Source of the DNA: Opitutaceae bacterium
GTDB taxonomy: Bacteria; Verrucomicrobiota; Verrucomicrobiia; Opitutales; Opitutaceae
NCBI GenBank assembly: GCA_031263125.1
Contig: JAISGL010000168.1
Coordinates: forward strand, 1 to 32,542
Length of the DNA stretch: 32,542 nucleotides
Direction of reading: 5' to 3'
Under the pieces are notes generated by a model. It searched no databases and had not been told where the DNA came from. It saw only the letters and a program-made list of their open reading frames with translations. The first letter of the stretch is position 1, and the number at the start of each line of letters is the position of its first letter. The translations under genes were made by a program, and so were the position numbers. Shown piece after piece: positions 1 to 6,423 of the stretch.

Positions 1-10
1 GAGACAAGCA

Positions 11-43
11 ATGCGAATGAGCCGTGAATCGGTTCATTCGTAT
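11..43 (+). repeat. Hairpin at the left edge
   Basis: Bases 11-24 can pair with 30-43 over 14 positions, two of them G-U in plus-strand RNA, around a 5-base loop (TGAAT). No T-run follows, so it could be the end of a gene left of the window or another palindromic repeat. Bases 44-170 hold no gene I can support. Near 142-175 there is a pyrimidine-rich run of CCCTTAT/CCCTCACTC words like the tract at 6244-6320. Confidence 0.4.
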
Positions 44-170
44 CGCTCTTCCGCATTGTTTGCCGCAACTCCCACTACTTTCGATTACACCCTTTCCTCA
101 AAAGCCGGAACGAAACGGCGGGAGTATCTCGAAAAATCCTCACTCCCTTATCCCTCACTCCTTTACTCCC

Positions 171-851
171 TCACAACAAATCGCGGTCGATCTTGTTTTC
201 GAGGATGCGGTTCAGTTGCTTGCGGAGCATCCGTTCCTTGCCTTTCAGGCCGGGCATGAGCGCGAGCCAGCCATAGACTTCCTCGCACAAATGTTTCGGC
301 ATGCGTGGCTCCATGACGAGCACGCGGTCAAGCGCGCGCACGCACGCCTGCGCGATCTGCTCGCACATCAGCTGCGCGTCCACGGAACTGTGCTGCCCGG
401 CGAGCCTCACGATTTCGTCGAGCGCCGAAAGGCGGCGGCGCTTCATCGACGTTTTGTAGAGGCCGGGGCTGTCCACGAGCACTTTCACGGTGCGCGGGAA
501 AAAGCCGGCCATCGTCGTCCACGCGCCGCCGCGCGTGTCGCTGCGCAAAATGACCGACGGGATGTCCGCGAACTTCGCGATCATGAACGCCGCCAGCGTG
601 CCCGCGTCCACCTCCGTGCCCTCGAAGTTGAAAAGCGCCAGGTCGCACTCGAACAATTCGCGGATGTCGCGGTCGCGAATTACGCGGTTCGAGGGCGCGC
701 GGTGCTCGATGTTTTGCGGCAGCACGCACAGGTAGCGCCCGTGCGATTTTTCATAAATCGCCTCGGCAAGATAGGCGTTTCCGATGAGGTGTTTTTGGGA
801 GTAAAACTCGCCCGCGAAGTAAACCGTGTGGTGCTTCCGTTTGTGTTTCAT
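171..851 (-). CDS. Nucleoside 2-deoxyribosyltransferase-like protein
   Basis: The 226-residue protein resembles the nucleoside 2-deoxyribosyltransferase fold (PF05014 type), which exchanges or hydrolyses bases on deoxynucleosides in the cytoplasm. It opens with a strand and loop ending in FAGEFYSQKHLIGN, has a central DRDIRELFECDLALFNF segment (acidic loop after a strand), then FEGTEVDAGT and PSVILRSDTR, matching the D-x-G-T and following P-V strand of the family. The usual catalytic glutamate shortly after D-x-G-T is not seen: the run reads GTLAAFMIAKF, with Ala where E is expected. Activity may therefore be lost or changed. The C-terminal 90 residues (CEQIAQACVRALDR and a basic tail) are helical and unassigned. 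ATG at 851 is the only good start; no Shine-Dalgarno is visible. It stands alone, with repeats upstream. Confidence 0.7.
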   Translation of the reverse strand: MKHKRKHHTVYFAGEFYSQKHLIGNAYLAEAIYEKSHGRYLCVLPQNIEHRAPSNRVIRDRDIRELFECDLALFNFEGTEVDAGTLAAFMIAKFADIPSVILRSDTRGGAWTTMAGFFPRTVKVLVDSPGLYKTSMKRRRLSALDEIVRLAGQHSSVDAQLMCEQIAQACVRALDRVLVMEPRMPKHLCEEVYGWLALMPGLKGKERMLRKQLNRILENKIDRDLL

Positions 852-882
852 TCAGTGATGTTGATGCGTAACGTAGCGAACC

Positions 883-905
883 GTAGCGCAGGCTGCCAAG
901 CCTGC
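883..905. repeat. Module C, single arm
   Basis: One arm of the GTAGCGCAGGCTGCCAAGC repeat without its partner, followed at 931-955 by a partial module A (GGGCCTGACCTTGTGTCAGG). The two modules lie within 26 bases of each other, which suggests decay or shuffling of a composite copy. Confidence 0.75.
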
Positions 906-959
906 TTCTGGAAGAAAAATCGTGAAACTGGCAGGGCCTGACCTTGTGTCAGGTCTCTC

Positions 960-1067
960 GTAGCGCAGGCGGCCAAGCCTGCTTTGCTTGCCGCACGTCA
1001 CCGGGTGCTTGTTTTTTTGAACCGGGCGAGGCTTCGCCTCGTCGGCAGGCTTGGCAGCCTGCGCTAC
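960..1067. repeat. Module C palindromic repeat, complete copy
   Basis: A 108-bp unit with 23-base terminal arms (960-982 and 1045-1067) that are inverted copies of each other with one mismatch. Inside it lies a small hairpin CGAGGC-TTC-GCCTCG (1027-1041) and a T-run. A close relative lies at 26376-26486 inside a CTGATG-ended element, with the same arms, T-run and CGGCTTCGCC-like core. It carries no coding capacity. Confidence 0.85.
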
Positions 1068-1140
1068 TTTTGAGCGGTGACGCTGAAGCAAGCCGGAGGT
1101 TTGCCAGATATCAGACGGTAGTTGAGCGAGGCTTGGCGAG

Positions 1141-1264
1141 CGACACCACCGGATATAATCGCAGATAAAAACCGCATCCCGGAGGGATGCCAGAGAGAGG
1201 GTGTCACGATTTTTAGCATCCCTCCGGGATGCGGTGATTTTTATGTTGGGTTCCGGTGGTGTCG
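1141..1264. repeat. Module D, nested double inverted repeat
   Basis: Outer arms CGACACCACCGGA (1141-1153) and its exact complement (1252-1264) enclose longer inner arms, 1165-1190 and 1216-1244, which pair through the GCATCCCTCCGGGATGCGGT core and the AT-rich ATAAAA/TTTTAT ends, with three extra bases on the right. Each inner arm is itself a small palindrome around CCGGAGG. Only one copy is seen here. Confidence 0.75.
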
Positions 1265-1387
1265 GTCGCGTTGCGACGTTGTGATCATGCCCGCCCGCCA
1301 AAGCGGGCGACCGGTCATGGCCAATTTTTCGGGCCATCGCTTGCGGCAATGCCATCTTCGCGCTACCGCGCTCCGTCAACCACCGGC

Positions 1388-1527
1388 TTATATTCTGATG
1401 TTACGCAGCCGGCAGATTTCGTAGGGCCTGACCTTGTGTCAGGCCGCGAATTACCAGTGTGGCCTCCCACACGTGCGCGGCCTGACACAAGGTCAGGCCC
1501 TACGGGCTGCGTAACATCAGTTATATT
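1388..1527. mobile_element. CTGATG element (126-bp core) with flanking duplication
   Basis: The core 1395-1520 begins CTGATGTTACGC and ends GCGTAACATCAG. Inside are inverted module A arms (GTAGGGCCTGACCTTGTGTC near 1421 and its complement ending near 1503). The core is 126 bp, the same length as the copy at 12741-12866. The flanks TTATATT (1388-1394) and TTATATT (1521-1527) look like a target duplication of 7 bases. It encodes no transposase, so it would be a non-autonomous, MITE-like element moved by an enzyme elsewhere. Confidence 0.8.
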
Positions 1528-1642
1528 TTTCAAGCCTCCGGCTTGAGCAGCCGCTGAAAATAACGGGGAAAACATTTCATACTGATTGGGCTTCTTTTTT
1601 GCGTCTGTTCCTTTGGCTGCGGCTCTGCCGCGCGAATGTCTT

Positions 1643-1761
1643 TCTTGGGAACGCGGGCATCTCTGCCCGCGAAACGCCGTGCGCCCGCCTGGGGTATTTC
1701 AAACACGCATCGCGGGCAAAGATGCCCGCGCTCCCAGGAAAAACCGGCTGCGTAACATCAG
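1643..1761. mobile_element. Module B copy with a CTGATG-type right end
   Basis: 1643-1739 is an inverted repeat whose arms each contain a GCGGGCATCT(C/T)TGCCCGCG-like hairpin and end in (C)TTGGGA / CTCCCAGGA. Just right of it, GCGTAACATCAG at 1750-1761 is the family's right terminus. No clean left terminus exists; CTGATTGGGC at 1582 could be a decayed one. No convincing duplication flanks it, so this is probably an old or rearranged copy. Confidence 0.65.
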
Positions 1762-1800
1762 ATAATAATACCGATGGTTCCATTATCCTGAACTTTTGAA

Positions 1801-1829
1801 GGCAGGGCAAACTGAAGGTTCACCCTGCC
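1801..1829 (-). terminator. Possible terminator hairpin downstream of the helicase
   Basis: GGCAGGG (1801-1807) pairs with CCCTGCC (1823-1829), with an inner AAC/GTT pairing. It lies about 110 bases beyond the helicase stop. No U-run follows on the minus strand, so termination is only a guess. Confidence 0.3.
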
Positions 1830-1858
1830 AAAGCATGAATATTTTCCACTGTTGGTAT

Positions 1859-1920
1859 TTTTGAAATACATCAAGCGGACGCACGATGCATCGCGGGCAA
1901 AGATGCCCGCGCTCCCAGGA
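1859..1920. repeat. Module B, right half
   Basis: 1888-1920 repeats the right arm of module B (GCGGGCAAAGATGCCCGCG then CTCCCAGGA) without a left arm. The preceding bases (TTTTTGAAATAC) recall the AT-rich centre of the other copies. It ends 16 bases before the helicase stop codon. Confidence 0.7.
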
Positions 1921-1936
1921 TGGGGCTTCGTGTTGC

Positions 1937-3520
1937 CTACCGTCCGCGGCGCAGGACGCTGGTGGTTTTCGGCGGGGCGGCGGCGGCCTGGGCGGCTTCG
2001 TCGAAGAGCGCGCTGTAGATGTAATCAAAGCCGTCGAGTTTTTTGCGTTCGATGCCCGCGTTTATAAAGCGTTCGATCGAGCGCGCATCGCGCACGTCCT
2101 CCTCGGTGACGAGCGTGAAGGCGTCGCCGGTTTTTTTGGCGCGGCCGGTGCGGCCGATGCGGTGCACGTAGTCCTCGGGGTTTTCAGGGACGTCGTAGTT
2201 GATGACGTGCGAGACGTCGGCGATGTCGAGTCCGCGCGCGGCGATGTCGGTCGCGACGAGGATTTCGTATTTGCCGGACTTGAAACCTTCGAGCGCCTCA
2301 AGGCGTTCGCGCTGGTTGCGGTCGGAGTGGAGCACGCCGACTTTGCGGTTCGCGTTTTCAAGGCGGCGCGCGATGCGGTCGGCGCCGAATTTCGTGCGGC
2401 TGAAAATAATGATGCTGTTGTAGTCGGTGCGCTTGAGCAGTTCGTCGAGGAGGTCGGCTTTTTGCGAGGCGACGACGGGATAGAAGGCGTGCGAAACGGT
2501 CTCGGCGGGCGTGTGGTGGGCGCCGACTTTCACCTCGACCGGATCGTTCAGCGCCCACGAGGCGAGTTGCGCGATTTCGGGCGGGAGCGTGGCGGTGAAG
2601 AAGAGCGTCTGGCGCGCCTTCGGGCATTGTTGCACGATGCGTTTCACGTCGGGGAGGAAACCCATGTCGAGCATGCGGTCCACTTCGTCGAGCACGAGTA
2701 TCTCGATGTCGTCGAGGCGCACGGTGCCTTGCTCCATGTGGTCGAGGAGGCGTCCGGGCGTGGCGGCGAGGATGTCGACGCCGCGTTTGAGGTCGTCGCG
2801 CTGTTTTCCGTAGCCGACGCCGCCGTAGACGATGGTGACGTCGAGGTCGGTGTATTCGCTGTATTTTTTGAACGCGTCCTCGACTTGGAGCGCGAGTTCG
2901 CGCGTGGGTTCGAGCACGAGGCAGCGGAGGCGTCCGTGCGAACCGAGGCGTTGGAGAATCGGGAGCGCGAAGGCGGCGGTCTTGCCGGTGCCGGTTTGCG
3001 CGGAGCCGGTCACGTCGCGTCCGGCGAGGATGTGCGGGATGGCCTGCGCCTGGATGGGCGTGGGTTCGACGTAGCCTTTTTGCGCGACGGCGTAGGCGAT
3101 GTGATCGCTGAGGCCGAATTTGGAAAACGGCGTATCCTGCGGGGGAACGGGCGCGATTTGTTTTGGCGGGCCGCTGCGCAGGGGCGGTTCGTAGACGTCG
3201 GTCACGCGTTCGTGCCTGAGCCTGCCGGCGGCGCCGCGCTGGAATGATCCGCCGCGGCGCGGTCGTGAATCGCCGCCGTGGCGTGGTCGCGAATCGCGGT
3301 CGCCGCGCGGTCGTGATTCGCTGTCGTGGCGCGGTCGCGAATCGCTGTCGCCGCCGTGTTGTTTTTTATCCTGGCGCCGACGTGTGGTTTCCCCGCGCTG
3401 TCCGCGTTGCTGGGACTTGGCGTCGTGTTTGCGTTGCGGTTTGGAATTGTTTTTGCCGGCGGGCTTGGAGGCACCCGTTTTTTTGGGCGAAGGCGCGAGT
3501 GCGCTGCGCAACTTCGACAT
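1937..3520 (-). CDS. rhlE: DEAD-box ATP-dependent RNA helicase, RhlE type
   Basis: It unwinds or remodels RNA using ATP, probably in ribosome assembly or RNA decay. All core motifs are visible: Q-motif (F..FGL...Y..PTPIQ), motif I AQTGTGKT, PTRELALQ, TPGRLLD, motif II DEVD (a variant of DEAD), TATLP (the SAT position), IIFSRTKFGADRIARRL, ATDIAARGLDI and YVHRIGRTGRA. The roughly 130 residues before the core are basic and low-complexity, with repeated DSRPR-like units that could bind RNA; the C-terminus is short. I chose the ATG at 3520 because AGAAAG sits just upstream; in-frame ATGs at 3535 and 3577 would add 5 or 19 residues. The gene stands apart from lpxA by over 200 bases. Confidence 0.92.
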   Translation of the reverse strand: MSKLRSALAPSPKKTGASKPAGKNNSKPQRKHDAKSQQRGQRGETTRRRQDKKQHGGDSDSRPRHDSESRPRGDRDSRPRHGGDSRPRRGGSFQRGAAGRLRHERVTDVYEPPLRSGPPKQIAPVPPQDTPFSKFGLSDHIAYAVAQKGYVEPTPIQAQAIPHILAGRDVTGSAQTGTGKTAAFALPILQRLGSHGRLRCLVLEPTRELALQVEDAFKKYSEYTDLDVTIVYGGVGYGKQRDDLKRGVDILAATPGRLLDHMEQGTVRLDDIEILVLDEVDRMLDMGFLPDVKRIVQQCPKARQTLFFTATLPPEIAQLASWALNDPVEVKVGAHHTPAETVSHAFYPVVASQKADLLDELLKRTDYNSIIIFSRTKFGADRIARRLENANRKVGVLHSDRNQRERLEALEGFKSGKYEILVATDIAARGLDIADVSHVINYDVPENPEDYVHRIGRTGRAKKTGDAFTLVTEEDVRDARSIERFINAGIERKKLDGFDYIYSALFDEAAQAAAAPPKTTSVLRRGR

Positions 3521-3659
3521 GATCTTTCTGAGCATAGAATTGTTATGAAAGCGCGGAGCATTTGGCATGCGGCGCATTTTGACAACATTGTATATTTATG
3601 TGCGCGTAGCTGCGTAGCCGGGTCAGCGACAATTCCGCCAGCCGGCCTTCCCTGTCGCC

Positions 3660-3705
3660 TGTCGCATGCGTCATTTCACGTCTGTTGCATGCGTCAGTTC
3701 ACGCC
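3660..3705. repeat. Two-copy 23-base tandem repeat
   Basis: TGTCGCATGCGTCATTTCAC (from 3660) is repeated as TGTTGCATGCGTCAGTTCAC (from 3683) with few changes. It lies between the helicase promoter region and the lpxA stop. Its role is unknown. Confidence 0.7.
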
Positions 3706-3742
3706 ATTTTGCTCCGCTGGCACAACTTCCGGCCGCGCTTTT

Positions 3743-4528
3743 TTATGCGCCGGGGGCGAGGCCGCGTTCGCTTTGGCTGACGAATTTGAAGATGCGCTGG
3801 AACTCGGCGCTCGCGGCGTTTTCGTGCGCGGCGAGTTTTTCCATCGCTTGCGTGCGGTTGAGGCCGTCGCGGAAGAGGATGCGGTAGACTTGTTTCACGC
3901 GCTCCATTTGCTCGGGGGTGAATCCTTTGCGTTCGAGGCCGACTTTGTTGATGGTGCGCACGACGGCGGTGTTGCCTTCGGCTATCATGAAGGGGACGAT
4001 GTCCTGCACGATTTTCGAGAATCCGCCGGGCATGGCGTAGGCGCCGATGCGGCAGAATTGGTGCACTCCCGCGTTGGCTCCGAAGACGACGTGGTCCTCG
4101 ACGGTCACATGACCGGCGACCGCGGCGTAGCTGCTCATGACGATGTTGTTTCCAAAAACGCAGTCGTGCGCGATGTGACAGTAGGCGAGGATGTGGTTGT
4201 CGTCGCCGAGGACGGTGAAGGCGCCGTCGGCTGTGCCGGAGTGGACGGTGACGTATTCGCGGAAGACGTTGCGGTCGCCGATGCGGGCGCCGGGGTTGCC
4301 GCCTGCGTATTTGAGGTCCTGCGTTTTGCCGCCGATGCAGGCGTAGGGAAAGACTTCGCAGTTTTTGCCGAGGCGGGTGTTGCCTTCAACGGAGCCGTGG
4401 TGGTGGACGCGGGTGCCGTCGCCGAGGCGGACTTGCGGGCCGACGTAGGCGAAGGCGCCGATCTCGACGCCGACGCCGAGTTGCGCGCCGTTTTCAACGA
4501 CCGCGGTGGGGTGGATTTGAGAAGACAT
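3743..4528 (-). CDS. lpxA: UDP-N-acetylglucosamine O-acyltransferase
   Basis: It catalyses the first step of lipid A synthesis, moving a 3-hydroxyacyl chain from acyl carrier protein to UDP-GlcNAc in the cytoplasm. The 261-residue length fits the family. It begins IHPTAVVENGAQLG and runs as left-handed beta-helix hexapeptide repeats (roughly residues 5-185). The catalytic histidine is expected at H121 in HIAHDC, followed by AGHV, GVHQFC and IAEGN, all family signatures. The helical C-terminal domain begins near GLERKGF. It lies 232 bases downstream of lpxC/fabZ on the same strand, so they are probably co-transcribed. No Shine-Dalgarno is seen at the ATG. Confidence 0.97.
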   Translation of the reverse strand: MSSQIHPTAVVENGAQLGVGVEIGAFAYVGPQVRLGDGTRVHHHGSVEGNTRLGKNCEVFPYACIGGKTQDLKYAGGNPGARIGDRNVFREYVTVHSGTADGAFTVLGDDNHILAYCHIAHDCVFGNNIVMSSYAAVAGHVTVEDHVVFGANAGVHQFCRIGAYAMPGGFSKIVQDIVPFMIAEGNTAVVRTINKVGLERKGFTPEQMERVKQVYRILFRDGLNRTQAMEKLAAHENAASAEFQRIFKFVSQSERGLAPGA

Positions 4529-4536
4529 GCGGGAAA

Positions 4537-4761
4537 TTTTGGATTTTGGATTCTAGATTTTGGATTTGGGCGCTGCCGCGTCACGGGGAGGGTGCCAGTA
4601 AAGGTGATTCGGATTGGAACTGATCGCCGGGCACGATTGCGGATGGGAGTGCAAGTGGAAGTGCGGATTGGAGTGAGGAATGGGAGCGTGGAGATGGGAG
4701 CGTGGAGATGGGAGTGTTGGATGTTTGCGTAATCCAAAATCCGCAATCCAAAATCCAAAAT
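4537..4761. repeat. Inverted AT-rich heptad repeats in the lpxC/fabZ-lpxA spacer
   Basis: ATTTTGGATTTTGGATT-like words (4537-4570) are mirrored by AATCCAAAATCC words (4731-4761), so the spacer RNA could fold into a long, partly imperfect stem. Between them lie a GGATGGGAGTG-like purine-rich stretch and the exact tandem GGAGCGTGGAGAT at about 4683-4709. The right arm ends at the lpxC/fabZ stop codon. Confidence 0.7.
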
Positions 4762-6110
4762 CATTCGGTGCCGCCCAGTGCGCCGGTCTCGGCGTCGACG
4801 AGGGTGAACATGAGTTCGGCGCTCGAGACGACGTTGCCGCCGACGGTGCAGGTGGCTTCGGCGACGGCGAGTTTGTTGGCGCGGATTTTTGTGAGTTTGG
4901 CGTTGATGGTGAGCTGGTCGCCGGGGCGCACGGGGCGGCGGAATTTGATTTTGTCGGCGCTCATGAAGAAGGGCGTGCGTCCGTCGACGTTGATGCCGCG
5001 CAGGAGGAGGATGCCGGAGGCTTGCGCCATCGCTTCGAGCTGGAGGACGCCGGGCATGAGGGGTTCGCCGGGATAGTGGCCTTGGAAATGGGGTTCGTTG
5101 ACGGTGACGTTTTTGATGGCAACGAGTTCGTTGTCGCCGATGAATTCGATGACGCGGTCGACCATGAGGAAGGGGTAGCGGTGCGGCATCATTTCGAGGA
5201 TGCGCTTGATGTCGAGCGAGGTTTCGTTGGCGCGGACGGTGTCGGCGCGGGCGGTTTTTTTTCTGGCGGGGGCTTTTTTGCGCTCCTGGAGTTTTTCGTA
5301 GAGGGCTTTGGTGAGGTCGGCATTGATGGCGTGGCCGGGGCGGGTGGCGATGATGTGCGCCTTGAGGGGCATGCCGAGGAGGGTGATGTCGCCGATGATG
5401 TCGAGGATTTTGTGGCGGACGAACTCGTCGTTGAAGCGGAGGCCTTCCTTGGAGATGATTTTGTCGCCTTTGATGACGACGGCGCAGTCGAGGGTGCCGC
5501 CTTTTATTTTGCCGAGTTTGAGGAGTTCCTCGATGTCTTCGTAGATGGTGAAGGTGCGGGCGGCGGCGATCTGCGACATGTAGGTGTCGGGATCGATGGA
5601 GATGGAGAGGTGCTGGGTGTGGATGCCGCGGTCGTCGGCGGAGGTGCAGGAGATTTTGAGTTCGCCGGCGGGGAGGGCGATGATGGTGGAGTTGCCGCGC
5701 GTGACGGAGACGGGGGCGTCGAGCGTGAAGTAGTCGCGGTCCCTGGCCTGCTCGACGGGTTCGGCCTGGAGAATCATGTTCACGAAGGGGCGCGCGGAGC
5801 CGTCAAGGATCGGGGGTTCGGAGGCGTTGATTTCGATGAGGGCGTTGTCGATGCCGCAGCCGGAGAGGGCGGAGAGGACGTGCTCGACGGTGTGGAGTTT
5901 GGCGTGGCCGACCTGGATGGTGGTGGCGCGGACGAGGTCGGTGACTTGATCAACGCGGGGGCGGAGTTCGGGGCTGCCGGGGAGGTCGACGCGCTTGAAA
6001 ACGATGCCGTGGCCGGCGGGCGCAGGGCGCATGGTCATGGTGACTTCTTCGCCCGTGTGGAGCGCCTTGCCTTGGATGGTGACTTCCCGTGCGAGGGTGC
6101 GTTGTTTCAT
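4761..6110 (-). CDS. lpxC/fabZ: Bifunctional UDP-3-O-acyl-GlcNAc deacetylase / 3-hydroxyacyl-ACP dehydratase
   Basis: The 449-residue fusion joins the committed lipid A deacetylase (LpxC, residues 1-275) to a fatty acid dehydratase (FabZ, about 298-440). LpxC zinc ligands are visible as H77 (HTVEH), H233 and D237 (HKILD), with the catalytic region RPGH (H260). FabZ shows [13 protein letters not shown], then [15 protein letters not shown] with the catalytic H345, and QLEAMAQ with E359. A basic Lys/Arg/Ala linker (278-297) joins them. The fusion puts two enzymes that draw on the same 3-hydroxyacyl-ACP pool on one chain. Such fusions are known in Bacteroidetes and PVC relatives. It is the first gene of the pair with lpxA and diverges from the GH35 gene. 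Confidence 0.96.
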   Translation of the reverse strand: MKQRTLAREVTIQGKALHTGEEVTMTMRPAPAGHGIVFKRVDLPGSPELRPRVDQVTDLVRATTIQVGHAKLHTVEHVLSALSGCGIDNALIEINASEPPILDGSARPFVNMILQAEPVEQARDRDYFTLDAPVSVTRGNSTIIALPAGELKISCTSADDRGIHTQHLSISIDPDTYMSQIAAARTFTIYEDIEELLKLGKIKGGTLDCAVVIKGDKIISKEGLRFNDEFVRHKILDIIGDITLLGMPLKAHIIATRPGHAINADLTKALYEKLQERKKAPARKKTARADTVRANETSLDIKRILEMMPHRYPFLMVDRVIEFIGDNELVAIKNVTVNEPHFQGHYPGEPLMPGVLQLEAMAQASGILLLRGINVDGRTPFFMSADKIKFRRPVRPGDQLTINAKLTKIRANKLAVAEATCTVGGNVVSSAELMFTLVDAETGALGGTE

Positions 6111-6423
6111 GGATTCTTGGAAACTTGGAAACTTGGTGGAACGTTATGAAGGCGGGAGCGTTTTGGAAACAATGAGTTTGGGCAAGCGCGGATATGGGTG
6201 GAAAAGAGAGAGGAGGGAGGAGGGAGTGAGGGAATGAGTGATCCATCCCTTCCCTCATTCCTTCATTCCCTTATTCCCTCTCTCCCTCACTCTCTTATTC
6301 CCTCTCTCCCTCTCTCCCTTATCCGCAACTTTCCACGAGTTTCGTTTTCATACTGTCATATGCCCGCGTGTGTTGCGTCCCGCAGCCGATGCGATGCTTT
6401 TTCAAACAATACTTTTTCAAACA
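6111..6423. other. Divergent intergenic region with a homopurine/homopyrimidine tract
   Basis: This region must hold the promoters of lpxC/fabZ (leftward) and the GH35 gene (rightward). No clear sigma-70 boxes stand out. 6200-6238 is almost pure purine (GAGAGAGGAGGGAGG words) and 6244-6320 almost pure pyrimidine (CCCTCATTCC and CTCTCTCCC words). GGGAATGAG near 6230 can pair with CTCATTCC near 6254. Confidence 0.7.

Larger units (their letters stand above)
852..1936. other. Gene-free tract filled with palindromic repeat modules
   Basis: No credible gene lies in this 1.1-kb stretch. It holds several inverted-repeat units, annotated separately: a half copy of module C (883-905), a partial module A (931-955), module C (960-1067), module D (1141-1264), a full CTGATG element (1388-1527), module B with one CTGATG-type right end (1643-1761), a small hairpin (1801-1829) and a half copy of module B (1888-1920). 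Between them 1288-1310 has a short GCCCGC/GCGGGC hairpin and 1531-1546 a AAGCC/GGCTT hairpin. Open frames here only translate the repeats. Confidence 0.8.

Noticed and set aside
852-1810. Several 60-175-residue frames containing RPDTRSGPT-like words
   Set aside because: They only translate the palindromic modules, in both directions and several frames.
3571-3600. Promoter-like TATACAAT on the minus strand upstream of the helicase
   Set aside because: A TACAAT box is present, but no reasonable -35 lies at the right distance.
1886-6149. Long plus-strand frames opposite the helicase, lpxA and lpxC/fabZ
   Set aside because: Composition is that of antisense shadows and the minus-strand genes are certain.
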